Shown in pieces: positions 48,653 through 60,896 of a stretch of 64,000 nt of DNA. Both the position numbers and the translations under genes were made by a program. The DNA is from Nilaparvata lugens (lineage: Eukaryota > Arthropoda > Insecta > Hemiptera > Delphacidae), in NCBI RefSeq assembly GCF_014356525.2, contig NC_052504.1:64286761-64350760 (forward strand), in the 5' to 3' direction. The notes under the pieces are model-generated. The model ran no database searches and was not told where the DNA came from. It saw only the letters and a program-made list of their open reading frames with translations. The stretch's first letter is position 1. Every line of letters starts with the position of its first letter.

Positions 48653-51600
48653 ATAATCCGGGCGCAAATGTCACTTCGTGGTCATTTTTAAGTAACAGCC
48701 ATGGAAGGTGTCTCAATTTCTTCGTTAGGTCTAGCATAATAAGGATCGTGAAAATGATAAGTCGAAATCACAGGCAAACACCTCGGAAACAAGATGGCCG
48801 CCAAAATGTTCATGGTTTTGCTATATCGCTTGTATTTCAATAACTGTTCAAGATATTCAACCGTTTTTTTAGACGAAAATATTTTAAAAATCTTCCTCTA
48901 CAGTTTTTGTTCTATAAAATTTTCCTATAAAACGCATATTTTTCAAGTTATAACCTTCAAAAGGCCAAAAAAACTTTTTTTCTAAATTTGTTCAAAATTC
49001 ATTCCATTGTAACTTTTTTTGTGAAAGAGATACAGAGAAATTTAAAATCTATGAAATTTAGAGCGTTTTTTCAAATAAAAAAAAACACCAATTTTTTACT
49101 ATGGTGAATATAACTTTAAACTCTAGAAATGAGATATTTTTGGGGACAACATTTTTTCTCACCCTTTAAATGTATTCAGAGTGAACATACACCAATGTTA
49201 TTGTCACAGTGTTGTAGAATATTATGACTGCTTCAAAATGGCATCTAGTTGAAGGCTGTAAGTCCAACTTCTACTGCTGGAGCATCATTGGAAAAAGAGA
49301 AAAAACTACTGTTTTCAGCGGAAAACACTCTGCTTTTTTCACCATATGCCAAACCTGAACAATTAGGAAACCATGTAACTAAATCATGACCCCTTGAAAG
49401 TACAGACCTGAAAATGGTATCAATCTCTTCGTAAAAATATGTGGAAATAGATTATCCATGATGGCAATCTCAAAAAACTGGTGTGGTGCACTCACACAAC
49501 TTTCCTTGCCGTTATGAAAATTGATCAACTGACGCTAGTGTTCCCGCGCATCTCAAGTCCACTTTTCTAAGATCTGAGCCAGCTGGTGACAGGACAATAA
49601 CGCTGGAGACAAACGAAGTCTGCTATCTCTTCATAGTGAATGATTTAATAGAATCAACAGTTGCCAACAGTTTGCAATTGAATAATCTTATTTTCTCTAA
49701 TTTCGAGCATATTTTCAATTTCAGGTGAAAATTTTACTGAACATTAATTGTAGAGATTTTCATGCTCAATCTTTTCTAATTGAATTTTTTTGTTTAAATT
49801 GTATCTGAAGCCTGATATAATTGGAAATCTAAAATCAAACTTTGCATAGATGGTGCAGTGATCCTGAAATTTTTAAATTTTTACAGATATGGGACTTGTA
49901 GCAGTTGATAGAGCTTATTAATGACTGTTTTAGGTATGAGTTTGATCAAAATCGTTGGAGCCGTTTTCGAGAAAACCCCTTTTTTTGACATCATTTTCGC
50001 CATTTTAGCCGCCATCTTGAATCGCATTTGATCGAAATTGTTCTTGTCGGATCCTTATAGTGTAAGGACCTCAAGTTCCAAATTTCAAGTCATTCCGTTA
50101 ATTGGGAGATGAGATATCGTGTCCACAGACGCACATACACTCATACACACACACAACAGACCAATACCCAAAAACCACTTTTTTGGACTCAGGGGACCTT
50201 GAAACGTATAGAAATATAGAAATTGGGGTACATTAATTTTTTTCGGAAAGCAATACTTTCCTTACCTATGGTAATAGGGCAAGGGAAGTAAAAATGTTTG
50301 TAATCATAGAAAAATCCAAGATGGCGGCCAAAAATCTGATTTCAAGAATTTGAAGTTATATTCACCATAGTAAAAGTTGTTGGAATTGGATAAATCTTTC
50401 GGAAATTGTAGAATGATTATTTTGGAGCTTCCAGATGGCTGAATTGATCGGATATCCTTGACATTATTAGAATTACACACTTTATTGAAAATCGACATAT
50501 TTTTGCCGCCATATTGTTTTTTACATGATGAAAAAAAAATTCGAGATTGCCATCATGGATAATCTCTTTCTACACATTATGAAGAGATTGTAATCATTCC
50601 TAATTCTGTACCTTCAAGGAGACATGAGTTACACGGCTTTCTAATTGTTGGGATTGGCATTTGGTGGAAAAAGCGTGTTTTCCGCTGCAATCATTAGCTA
50701 CTTTCTACTCTTTTTCCGATGACCCTCCAGCCGTAAAATTTGGACTTACAGCCTCCAACCAGATGCCATTTTAAAGCTTTGGAAATATTCTACAACACTG
50801 TGGCAATAATACTAGTGTTTGTCTACTGCGAATACATATACAGAGTGGAAAGTGAAATATTGTCCCCGAAAAATGTATGTTTCAAGTTTTTGAAGTTGAA
50901 TAAATAATGGAAAGAGTAGTCGAAATGATATGAATCTCTCGAACATCATTGTTTGGTTAATTTTAAACACTTTGGTGGTAAAACCAATCCGATATCTCTC
51001 ACAATAACTGAATAACAAGCAATATAAAAATTTATGTCAATAATGAATTCCATTTTGTATTTTTCAATGATGTCGAATATTTTCGTTGTTTCCATCATCA
51101 ATATTCTTATTTGTCTTGTAACTAAGAGATTGAGACCATTTGCAAGTCTCTATCTTGAAGTAGTCATGAAAAAAATCGATTTTATAGTTCTAGCTTGTTA
51201 CCTCATGCCTATGGAAAAACGCACCAGAAATCATGCTGGATTTTCTTTGGAGGGCGCTGGAGAACTCATTTTTTGACGCACAGCGCATGAAGATATATCG
51301 TTCCAAAGTTGAAAAAACGCTCTAAATCTCAGACTTAAAATTTCTCTGTATCTCTTTCACAAAAAAAGTTACAATGGAATGAAATTTTAACAAATTTAGA
51401 AAAAAAGTTTTTTTTGGGCTTTTGAAGGTTATAACTTGAAAAATATGCGTTTTATAGGAGAATTTTATAGAACAAAAATTGTAGAGGAAGATTTTTTAAA
51501 TATTTTCGTCTAAAAAAACGGTTGAATATCTTGAACAGTTATTGAAATACAAGCGATATAGCAAAACCATGAAAATTTTGGCGGCCATCTTGTTTCCGAG

Positions 51601-51745
51601 GTGTTTGCCTGTGATTTCGACTTATCATCTTCACGATCCTTATTATGCTAGACCTAGGCTAACGAAGAAATTGAGACATCTTCCACGGCTGTTACTCAAA
51701 AATGACCACGGAGTGCCTTATTCATGATATTTGCGCCCGGACTAA
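48653..51745. mobile_element. Large foldback element, about 3.1 kb
   Basis: The ends are inverted copies: left TCCGGGCGCAAATGTCAC (48657) and right TTTGCGCCCGGA ending at 51741. Matching continues inward through GTGGTCATTTTTAAGTAACA, AAACAAGATGGCCGCCAAAA, TCAAGTTATAACCTTC, GGGGACAACATTTTT and GATTATCCATGATGGCAATC (49451-49470 and 50541-50560). The arms are therefore roughly 0.8 kb. The right arm has about 400 bp extra (near 50885-51300). The loop holds an ACTTTCC element (49478-50289) and about 250 bp of unique sequence. There is no transposase. Confidence 0.75.
49478..50289 (+). mobile_element. ACTTTCC-ended dispersed element, copy 2, in the foldback loop
   Basis: It matches 45173-45997 from CTGGTGTGGTGCACTCACAC through ACTTTCCTTGCC (49499), CCAGCTGGTGACAGGACAAT, GTCATTCCGTTAATTGGGAG and GGCAAGGGAAGT (50278-50289). 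The CA microsatellite is much shorter than in copy 1. Confidence 0.75.
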
Positions 51746-51814
51746 AATATTACCTAGAAATTGTAATAGACTCTATCAAAATAATCTGATTTGTTGACAT
51801 GAAATGGTTTACCG

Positions 51815-54572
51815 TCAAACATCGATGTTTTTGACATCGATGTTTACTGTTCGATGTTTTTCACTTATCGATGCTTTTACCTAGACATCGGTCATCCGAT
51901 GTTTTTCCCAACTAAAAAGTAAAAACAATTCTAATTTTTTAATTTGATACAAGTTTTTTTTTTGTTTGAAGAGGATTATCTTGAGAGCAATAAGCAATAG
52001 TAACAGAATTACAATCAATCTCTATCATATTTAGTGTAGTATTCTGTTTAGTGTTTTTTGTGAATATAGATCACTCTTGTGAAAGATCTCGCATAAGTTT
52101 TGATTTCCTGCAGATTGCTATTTTCATTTTTCAATCGGGCTCTCTGTATTTTTATGTGAGACTGTTGGATACTCTTGAAGATTTACATTTCTTCTGTGGC
52201 CCGTGTCAAGGTTAGATAGTTAGTTATTTAGAACTGAATAAGAGGTCGGATTATTCGTTTCTTAGGAAGAAAGAGTTTTTCCTTACTACAATTATTTCCT
52301 CAACATGTGTTTAACACTAATTAATCTAGCTCTGGAGAAGAGGTCATCGTATTGTAAGGAGTGCAGAGATCCATATAAAAAAACTTAATCCATTTTCATT
52401 TCCTAAAAAATCTATCAGGTATTGAATGAATACGATATGAGTATCAATGATTGCTAAAATTAGCTTAGGGTGAAATTTCAAGACCGAATTCTCAAGGATA
52501 TCCCGAGAGGTTTCAGACTAAACCATGAAGATGACAAATCTTGTGAACTAGAGTTGATGTATCTTTCTAGTCACAACCTGACTTCAATTATTCGAAAGAC
52601 TGTTACTTGAATACCACAAGTCCAAAATTGCTGTGATTCCAGTTAGTAACTGTTGAAATATTGGAACAATAGCTCCAGATAAAATTGTAGTCACTTTAGA
52701 AGCTCTTTTTGTGCTCTACAATCTGAGATCAGGTATAGCGATCTATCTCATATTCCAGGTACACCTGACAACAATGCTCCTTGTATTGTGAAAAACACCT
52801 AATTTTCAGCTTCAAGCATCATCACCAACTACATTGTCCTCACATTGATATTTCGCACATCGACATTAGTTCTTGAGATTATGTTCTATGAGAATCACCC
52901 GTAAGATACACTTCATTTCAGTATTTCCTAGTGGAGAGGCGCGCTTAAGGACTTTTGAGGTGTCCTCAAAATTTCAAACACATAACTTTTGACACAATGC
53001 TCAGATTTCATCGTACTACACTTCATCCTTCTTGGTTCGTCACGGCGGTTCAAAATCATGCATAATAAGTCAAATTCGGTCGAGAAATGGAAAATGTATT
53101 GTTGAGTGTACTTAAGCCCATATTCCAATACACAGAAAATGACCAATATTTCTATATTCAAAGTTGCATGTCTTGTGAAATACTTCTGATAAAATTTCCA
53201 AATCTAGTGAGAATGTGAAAATTGTCCCCCTCTACCCACTCCAATAAATTATACTTTCGATTCCAAAACAATTTGGAAGTTAAGATTTTAAAAATGGCGA
53301 TTTCAGTTTTTACATTTTTTTGTAATTTTACTGTTGATCAAGAGTTTCTAAAACGAGTCTGATACATCATAGAAACTTACGAATGATCACAAATTGTAGA
53401 TAAATTCATCCTCTACGAGCTCAGTTGCCTGAAATCCATCTTGAATCACTTTCGCTATCATAGAACTGCCAAAACCGTTAATATGAGAAAAATATCTACA
53501 ATTTCCGGATTTTTTTCAACAATCAAATCTCACTTATGAACATATTTTTCATGAATTGTTCACAGCAGATGAAAAAGAAAATTCTATTGTACATTTCAAG
53601 ATCATGTTATAATTTTTATAATAAGGGAGTACCGAGATACATAGCTTTGAATATAGAAAATGGCCATTTCTTATGTATTGAATATGAATAAGTACCTACC
53701 TACACTCAACAATAAATTTTCTATTTTTTGACCGAATTTGACTGTTGATGCATGATTTTGAACCGCCTTGGCGAGCCGAGAAGAATGAAGTGTAGTACGA
53801 TGAAATCTGAGCATTGTGTCAAAAGTAAATTATAAGTGTTTGAAATTTTGATCCTTGAGGTGTCCTTAAGCGTGCCTCTACTAGGAAATACTGAAATTAA
53901 GTGCATCAAACGGGTGATTCTTACCCATGAACTTATGTCATTGTGCAAAATATCAATGTGAGGACAAAGTAGATGGTGATGATGGTTGAAGCTGAAAATG
54001 AGGTGTTTTCCACAATACAAGGAGCATTGTTGTCAGGTGTACTTGGAAATCTATATGACATAGAGCGCTCTACCTGATCTCGGATTGTATAGCACAAAAA
54101 TACGCCTAGAGGGATTTTGAAATATACATCAAAATTGTTACAATCGGAAGATATTGTTGATTAAAAACTAAAATTCATCAAAATTGATTTTTTCTTCAAA
54201 TTTTACTCATTTTTGAAAAATTATAACAAAGTACTCATTGGAGATAGAGAGTTCCGAGTGATCTCATTTTTTTCAGAATTATATAATCTTTGAGAGATTT
54301 GGCAGAAATAGCTGAAAACTGGAAAATGAGCCGAAAATACGAGGTTTTTGGGCTATCTTGTATCTAGCACAAGGAAATCTTGCATGAAGAAATTGGTTCT
54401 GGACTTCTCTTATGTACCCAAATAATATATTAAAAATCAGAACTACAATATAAATTGCAAGCACACCCCCTTTTTTATGTCTATATTGACTGGACTAATA
54501 GTATCATCCATAAAAACGTAGGGCGATAAACGATGTTTAAAAACATCGATGTTCAAAAACATCGATGTTTGA
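51815..54572. mobile_element. Element with repeated ATCGAT-palindrome ends, about 2.8 kb
   Basis: The left end reads TCAAACATCGATGTTTTTGA, followed by further CATCGATGTTT-like units to about 51910. The right end (54523-54572) carries the same units inverted and closes AACATCGATGTTTGA. The 14-mer AAACATCGATGTTT is itself a perfect palindrome. Between the ends lie a foldback (52690-54115) and a copy of the 47750-48190 repeat (54200-54500). No protein frame of note is present. I do not recognise this family. Confidence 0.55.
52690..54115. repeat. Foldback with arms of about 490 bp
   Basis: The left arm 52690-53175 is inverted at 53625-54115. Shared words include GTACACCTGACAACAATGCT, CTCCTTGTATTGTG, CAATGCTCAGATTTCATCG and GTACTACACTTCAT. 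The loop (53176-53624) is unique and non-coding. The arms differ by scattered substitutions, so they are not a recent copy. Confidence 0.8.
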
Positions 54573-54985
54573 CTTGAAATTTGAAACTTAAGGTCCTTAC
54601 AATATAAGGATCCGACACGAACAATTTCATTCAAATGCAATTTAAGATATCGGCTAAAATGTTGACAAAAACAGGGTTTTTCGTGGTTTTCTCGAAAACG
54701 GCTCCAACGATTTTGATCAAATTTATACCTAAAATAGTCATTTGTTGTTTTCTATCAACTGCCATAAGTCCCATATCTGTAAAAATTTCAGGAGCTCTGC
54801 CCCATCTATGCAAAGTTCGATTTTAGTTTCCGAATTATCAGGCTACAGATAAAATTTAAATAAAAAAGTGGAAGAGATTTAGCATGAAAATCTCTACAAT
54901 TAATGTTCAGTAACATTTTCACCTAAAATTGAAAATAAGCTCGAAATGCGAGAAAATGTGATTATTCAATTGCTAACTGTTGATT
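54573..54985 (-). mobile_element. ACTTTCC-ended dispersed element, partial copy 3
   Basis: On the minus strand it matches the middle part of copies 1 and 2: CATTTTCTCGCATTTCGAGC-like, AATTGTAGAGATTTTCATGC, TCGTTGGAGCCGTTTTCG and TCCTTATATTGTAAGGACCT. It stops exactly at the right end of the palindrome-ended element (54572). Confidence 0.65.
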
Positions 54986-55762
54986 CTATTAAGAATTCAT
55001 CGATGAAAGGAACTTTCTTTTGAGTTTCACATGATTTGATTTCCAGCCAACTGTACAACCAAAATTTGTCATAACCTATTTTTAGAGCTTCAATCTCAAA
55101 GTTAAGTTTACATAGTTCAGTTGAAATTATGAGTTTTATTATTGTATTGGATACATTATTCACATCTCATATGTTACATAAAATATGAACTTTTCAACAA
55201 AATTAATGACATACCGTATTATACAGTCATGTTGTATACACATTTTTACATTATATATATCTACTTAAAGTAGAATAGATTATTAATTTATACAGCGATT
55301 AAAAACGTATAACTCAGTCGAAGAGAACATAATTATTATGTTTAATAATTACTAAAATTTTCATTAAAAATAATAGAAATCTATTCCAATTCGGTAAATC
55401 AAACTTTCATTTACGACCATCCCACAATAGATATGTAAATAAATATAAGGGTGGCTCTTAATATTAGTTGGATACAACATTTCTATTTTATAAATATATA
55501 TTTATTTCTATTTTAGCTAATAAATTGATCATTACAGGTAGCTTTACTAAACAAATTAATAGAAATTATTAACGTATACAAGTATAAAGAAGAGAATTGT
55601 TGCATGAATAATATCCAGTAGAATTGAGGAAAAACTTTTTGAATGAGTTTGATTTGATTTTAATTATGAACTTTTGCATTATAAGCCACGAATAATGCAA
55701 CCTCAATTGAATTAAATAATTGATCAATTATTGATAATTATTAATTAATCACTAATTATTAA
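54986..55762. other. 3' flank of the WD40 gene
   Basis: Very AT-rich sequence between the repeat block and the end of the minus-strand WD40 gene. No exon or RNA was recognised. Confidence 0.5.
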
Positions 55763-55768
55763 TTTAAT
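55763..55768 (-). terminator. Candidate polyadenylation signal of the WD40 gene
   Basis: ATTAAA on the minus strand, 84 bp past the stop codon at 55852-55854. It is the common variant of AATAAA and is the nearest candidate. The sequence is so AT-rich that chance is possible. Confidence 0.35.
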
Positions 55769-55851
55769 TCATAGGTTACGTAACAATGATTATTTCATAG
55801 ACAATTTACACTCAAGAGTAATGAAATAGCAAATATGGAAGAGTGTGAAAA

Positions 55852-55995
55852 TTATCGCATTAGGAGACTGTCAGCAAAGTTGTTGATTTCAGCTTTGGCA
55901 TAATCGAAATGTTTGTCCCGAATCACCCTAACCACGCCGCAATGATAACCAATTGCAAGGTATGTGAAGGCTTGTCTGTTCGGATTGAATGAGAT
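55852..55995 (-). CDS. GTF3C2: WD40 gene (GTF3C2-like), last coding exon
   Basis: After the acceptor (TTTGCAG on the minus strand, AG at 55997-55996) the exon reads ISFNPNRQAFTYLAIG, then YHCGVVRVIRDKHFDYAKAE, and ends with LLMR and TAA at 55852-55854. This is the closing WD40 repeat and C-terminal tail. The exon joins in phase 0 with the previous one. The intron before it (55996-57451) carries the Helitron at 56215-56993. Confidence 0.8.
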   Translation of the reverse strand: MSFNPNRQAFTYLAIGYHCGVVRVIRDKHFDYAKAEINNFADSLLMR

Positions 55996-56214
55996 CTGCA
56001 AATCACAATAATTGATATGAAACAATTGAAAAATCTAAAATCTTGACGCTTAACGTTGAGTTTTATCAGCTTTTGATAACAATAACAAAAATATTGTTAG
56101 TTAACGGTTTTATATTCAAGTGGGTTTAAACACAAACTTCTAGTAAATGTTTCTAGACTAGTCGTTTCGATCGAATGTGTAGTTCCAAGCTCATGTCTTG
56201 GAAGTAACTATCAA

Positions 56215-56993
56215 TCTATATGTATATATACATATGAAAACGAAATGGCACTGGTTCTCTTACGCACTCATTCTAATCAACAGATCTAAAAATCTACTGG
56301 ACCAAATACATTCAAATTTGACATTGTATGTTCAGTTGGTCATTTAGACTCGGATTTGAAAAAAGTTGACATGTATGTTACCTTGGCCATCTAGAACGAA
56401 TTTGAAAAAAAAATCCAAAGATAGGTCCGAAATCTGCTTTTTCCAGCGTTTTCTCAGTTTTTTCAAGAACTAATTGTCAAAAATATTCAAATTTGGCTCA
56501 AATGAGGTATGAATATGTTGGAGTATTGAAAACGTTTTGAAATAACGCCTAGGTTCCGCCCAGCATCGGCGGGTTTTTAGCGTTTTCACGCGTTTTTAAG
56601 ATGACTTAAAACTACGCCCTGTATAGACGCTTTTACAGCGTTTTCCAAGCGTTCATCATCGTTAATTCTGCGTTTTCACAGATTTTTCAAGAACTAAATA
56701 GGAAAAAAAAATTAATTTGGAACAGAAATCCAGCTAGGGTAGAGACATTGTTTTCTTTATAAAGGACTTCTTAATCACGCCGAAGATACGCCCAAAATTA
56801 GCGGTTTTTCAGCGTTTACCAGTATTCTTCTGGGTTTGACTTTTTGACGGAAGAAAGCAAGCTCAAATAAAAAATTCAGGCGAGCGAAGCACTGTGTGCT
56901 GATTCTTTTTTTTGGAAGATCCAGCCGGGGGGTCCAGGGGGCGGAGCCCCATGGCTAGACAGATATGGCGAGCGGAGCGAGCCTGCCGGCTAG
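56215..56993 (+). mobile_element. Non-autonomous Helitron in an intron, 779 bp
   Basis: It starts TCTATATGTATATATACATA after A (56214) and ends GCGAGCCTGCCGGCTAG before T (56994), the Helitron form of insertion. The 5' zone (AAATCTACTGGACCAAATAC) and 3' zone (GGCTAGACAGATATGGCGAG) match the element at 35153-35894. The tandem 148-bp structure of that relative is not repeated here. There is no coding capacity. It lies in the last intron of the WD40 gene, opposite to the gene's strand. Confidence 0.8.
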
Positions 56994-57451
56994 TAGTTCT
57001 ATAAAATTGAATCAGTATCTCATGGCCAGTAACATACCATTATCTCATGACTAGTAATTTATGATTTATGAACAAGCCAAAATAGATTGAATGTGCAGTT
57101 CATTTCAAAATTCACGACTTTGATTAAGTATCAGGTATCAACGATTGAAAAGAGTATAACACTAAAATTTAAATATACCATTATTTGCCAAACATACTCG
57201 TATTAAGAGGATTTAAAAGAGCTCATAAATCCAACGGAAGAACGTTTTTGCTATTAGTACAGGCAATAATGTATGGTAAGATACTGGTCATGGGATACTT
57301 GACACTGGTAAGTTACTGTTCATGAGATACTGATAAGTTGAGATGGAATGTGACCGTTCGGTTAGTAAAGAACTGAGATAATTCTCCAAAAGTTTCCTCT
57401 AGGCTAGACTTGAGACAAAGCATGCATATTAATGAGTTGCTTATTGCTCAC

Positions 57452-57529
57452 CTTATTTATCGATTTGACGGGAAATAAACATTTTGTAGCACTTTTTTCC
57501 TTGCCAGGATTTTCAGTAGCTCCCTGGTT
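57452..57529 (-). CDS. GTF3C2: WD40 gene (GTF3C2-like), exon
   Basis: 26 codons: NQGATENPGKEKSATKCL, then FPVKSINK, flanked by TTTTCAG and GTGAGC. It is in phase 0 on both sides. The lysine-rich stretch with LFPV matches the linker before the final repeat in GTF3C2-type proteins as I recall them. Confidence 0.7.
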
Positions 57530-58351
57530 CTGAAAATAAAAAAGTATATTTCAAACATTCAACAATAAATAATTAATCTTATGTAGTATTGATAGATATT
57601 AAGAAAGGTGAAACAATATTATAGCTAGCTCAGTTTCCAGTAAGCTTACTTATCTTCTGGTAGCATTAACGATGCATTAAAGAAAAACTCTAGGGCCAAA
57701 TTCACACAGAAGTGGCGTGATGAGGACGTTGCATGGACGTGGCGGTGGCATAGCGCTGACTGTTTTAACTCCATGTCGAGTTAACATATGGTTCAGAATT
57801 ATGATATGATAGAAATTACCTCAACTTGATAATGTTTTAGAGATTTGATAGAGCTTCAACTCTAATTGTCCATTAAGTTTAATAAAGAGTTCTAGAAAAC
57901 GCGCAGTAACCAATTATAAATTTATCACCACTTGAAGAAAAACAAGTTTAGAATTTATTATGGAAAGTTTTTCCTTTAAAGACCACTATGTACATTTGGA
58001 ACTGTCTACTACCATATAGAAAAGATAGCATAAGAAGAAAGACCATGATATAGAGCGTTTATGTTTCAAATTTCACTGTCAACTCAAGCCAATAGTCTTA
58101 ATAGTTATTTTTCGTAAAGCTATGTGACGCTGTTAGTCCCTCGTCATATTAAGCCGTTCTTACACTATCACCCGGCCGAAACAGTATTATTCAGTAGTCG
58201 ACAGTAATTGGCTCAAGTTAACAAAAAATCTGCTTGAAATTTGGAACATAAAAGACCTATACCATGGGATATTTTATTATGCTATCTTTCCTCTGTAGTA
58301 CAACTATGTAAAACTGCGTAAAAAATGAACCAATAAAAGAGCTTATCCTAC

Positions 58352-58465
58352 CTCAGTGAAGACCAGACCATAGTTCTCTGCTGCATCTTTGTAGTTACTT
58401 GGACCAGATGTATCCAGTTCTCCTTCTGAATGGAGTTTTATCAATGTTGTTCTTGTTGTAGCTTG
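58352..58465 (-). CDS. GTF3C2: WD40 gene (GTF3C2-like), exon
   Basis: 38 codons between TTTTTTCAG and GTAGGA, phase 0 at both ends. It encodes QATTRTTLIKLHSEGELD followed by a polar stretch and NYGLVFTE. It is probably the loop between two WD40 blades. The acceptor has a good T tract. Confidence 0.7.
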
Positions 58466-59173
58466 CTGAAAAAATTATTCCGAAATTTACTATTCTGAGT
58501 AAATTTACTATTCTGATCCACATTATTCCACAATTTTCAGAGTGAATAGACTTATCATTCGATAGAAAATGTAGATTTGCAATATTGATCTGAAAACCAG
58601 CAATCAATGAGATTGAATCTTTAGGATATTTTGAATACAAATGAGACTCCGGGATATACAAAATCTAAAAAAAAAAAAAACTATTGAAGTGAGCATAACT
58701 TATGAATATAGTATTGGTGGTAAAACAAAAAACATTTCAAAAGTGTTTAAAACGCTCAATATTGAGAATATATAAAAAATGGAAACACCAGAGATTTTGT
58801 TATTTTACTGAAAGATAAAAAACATACTCAAGTTAAAATGCACTATCAAGACGGATATTTTAAAAATATTTGGGACTTCAGTTAAGTCAGTAGGATAATG
58901 TAAGCATTTCAAATAATTGAAATGGTACTACTGAATAATAATAATTATAATAATAATAATAATTCGATAATAAACGGTACACACACATACTCAGTCATTT
59001 TTAAGAGGGTCAGGCTTTCTAAAGGACTAATGCCACAGAACTTTCATCAATATCTCTATGGATTCAAGGCACTTTATACTATAAGATAGTATAAGTGCAG
59101 TGTACTATCATCAATGGAGTATCATGAAAACGTAGGTGAACTTTATTCAAGATAGCAACACTGAACATACCAC

Positions 59174-59290
59174 CGAAGCTCTTTTTGTTGATTTATCAAT
59201 GGAGAATAATTGATGGGGATAGACAATGCGGATTTCACCGGTTTCACTTGCCATAGCAATCGAATTTGACCATTCGCTGGCAGTTACACT
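59174..59290 (-). CDS. GTF3C2: WD40 gene (GTF3C2-like), exon
   Basis: 39 codons after TTGTTTTCAG: SVTASEWSNSIAMASET, then GEIRIVYPHQLFSIDKS. This is a WD40 blade with the S-x-W-x-N-x-I-A pattern of GTF3C2. Two donors are possible three bases apart: GTGGTA, ending the exon at 59174, or GTATGT, ending it at 59171 and adding a valine. Both keep the frame, and the second is the stronger consensus. Confidence 0.75.
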
Positions 59291-60106
59291 CTGAAAACAA
59301 AATTACATAATATTAAAAATATTACATTCATTGTAAGAGTATTTTCTCGAGTATATTATTTTCTTTTCAATGTTTTTAAAATGAACAGTTGCTTGATTAT
59401 TGGTACAATTGCCTTGAAAATGAATTCAATATGAATAAAAAATATTATCCACAATAAAAGATCAGTTCTAAAAGTTTGAAAACTTGTTTCACAGCTAATT
59501 GAATGAATTCAGCAGAATCCTGATCGATAGTTGCTCCTCACTCCCATGAATGAACTCCGTATTTAGCATGAGTAACATGTTACTATTAATAAAAATGAGC
59601 AAAACGATAATTATTCCAGATAAGAATTTCAGTATCTTGAATGTCAAGTAGTTTATTGAGTTGATCTACACCTTAAATACAGAGTTCAGCAAGAAGTTAT
59701 GGAGCATCAAGGAGGGTGGGCTGAATATTTTCACATTTCTCAAGTTTTATGAATCTCGGGGTAGCATTAGTTGAACATCCATTACTTTTTAAAATGATAG
59801 TCTTCAAGGGAACACAATTAAAGGTCTTCACTAATGCTATTTTTTGTACTAATAAATATATATTTTCCTCAACTGAGTTTTTACAAACTGTTAGCTAAAC
59901 ATTAAAAAAAGGTTCGTGTCTAAGTAAGATGATTTTTAAATGTGAGCTGTGAATATTTTACTTTATGAAATATGTTGATTTTTAGAAACAAGCTTTTTGA
60001 TTTTGAGCTATTATAGCAAGTTCAATTTCAATACTGAATACATTAAACACAAAAATATAGACAAAATTTGGGTTTGTTTCAGTTAAAATAAATTCGATCA
60101 ACATAC

Positions 60107-60197
60107 CCATTGAGTATTGTCTACAGGTATCCAAGGAACAGTTTGCAGATAAAATAAGTCTCTGAAATTGTTCAAATGTAGGTGACTCATCCCATTC
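60107..60197 (-). CDS. GTF3C2: WD40 gene (GTF3C2-like), exon
   Basis: 91 nt between TTTTTCACAG and GTATGT. The first base completes a threonine codon from the previous exon, then the exon encodes NGMSHLHLNNFRDLFYLQ and TVPWIPVDNTQW. It ends in phase 0. The preceding intron (60198-62868) contains the mariner-like element. Confidence 0.75.
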
Positions 60198-60896
60198 CTG
60201 TGAAAAATAAACAATGAAATGAAGGTTTTTAGCTAATTGATGTTCATAGGAACCACTGTATTTTTTATTGCGATAAAATAGGCTATTATTTATATTGACA
60301 TTTTTGGTTTGTTTATCAGATTGATTTCTACAGTTTTGCAGATTTAACGCCTAGTGAGTGGGGAAAAGAGATCATACTCATACTAGTATGAGTGAGTAGC
60401 CAAAAAATTCGCTAACAAGTCACTGCGTTTCATCGTCTAGATCGAAAGAAAAAAGCATGCGATGGAGAGAATACGGATACACAACAAGAAATTAACTTTG
60501 TACACAATAGGACTTTTAGAGAATGAATAACTCATGAATATCAACATCAATGATTCAAATTTTATCGAGGTGAAAACATTATAACCAAAATGAACTGTTA
60601 TTTCAAAATCATTTAGATTCTTGGTGGTTGATACTTGAACGTATCCCTTTTATCCATTTTGTTAAATTTTTATTTCAAGACTTTTTGTTGTAAACATTAA
60701 TTTTATTCATTAAAATGATGCAATTGGAAGAATTTCCTTTCATTTTCTTTCCTCTCTCCACAGCTAAATTACATTTCTTCATTCTCACACCACTTCCAAT
60801 AACGTTTCCAACGCGAGTCCCAATTTATTTTTCATTTAAAATGCTTTTCACAGAAGCAGCATTCATTCTTTTTTCCTATTCAAACTCACTGTCATA

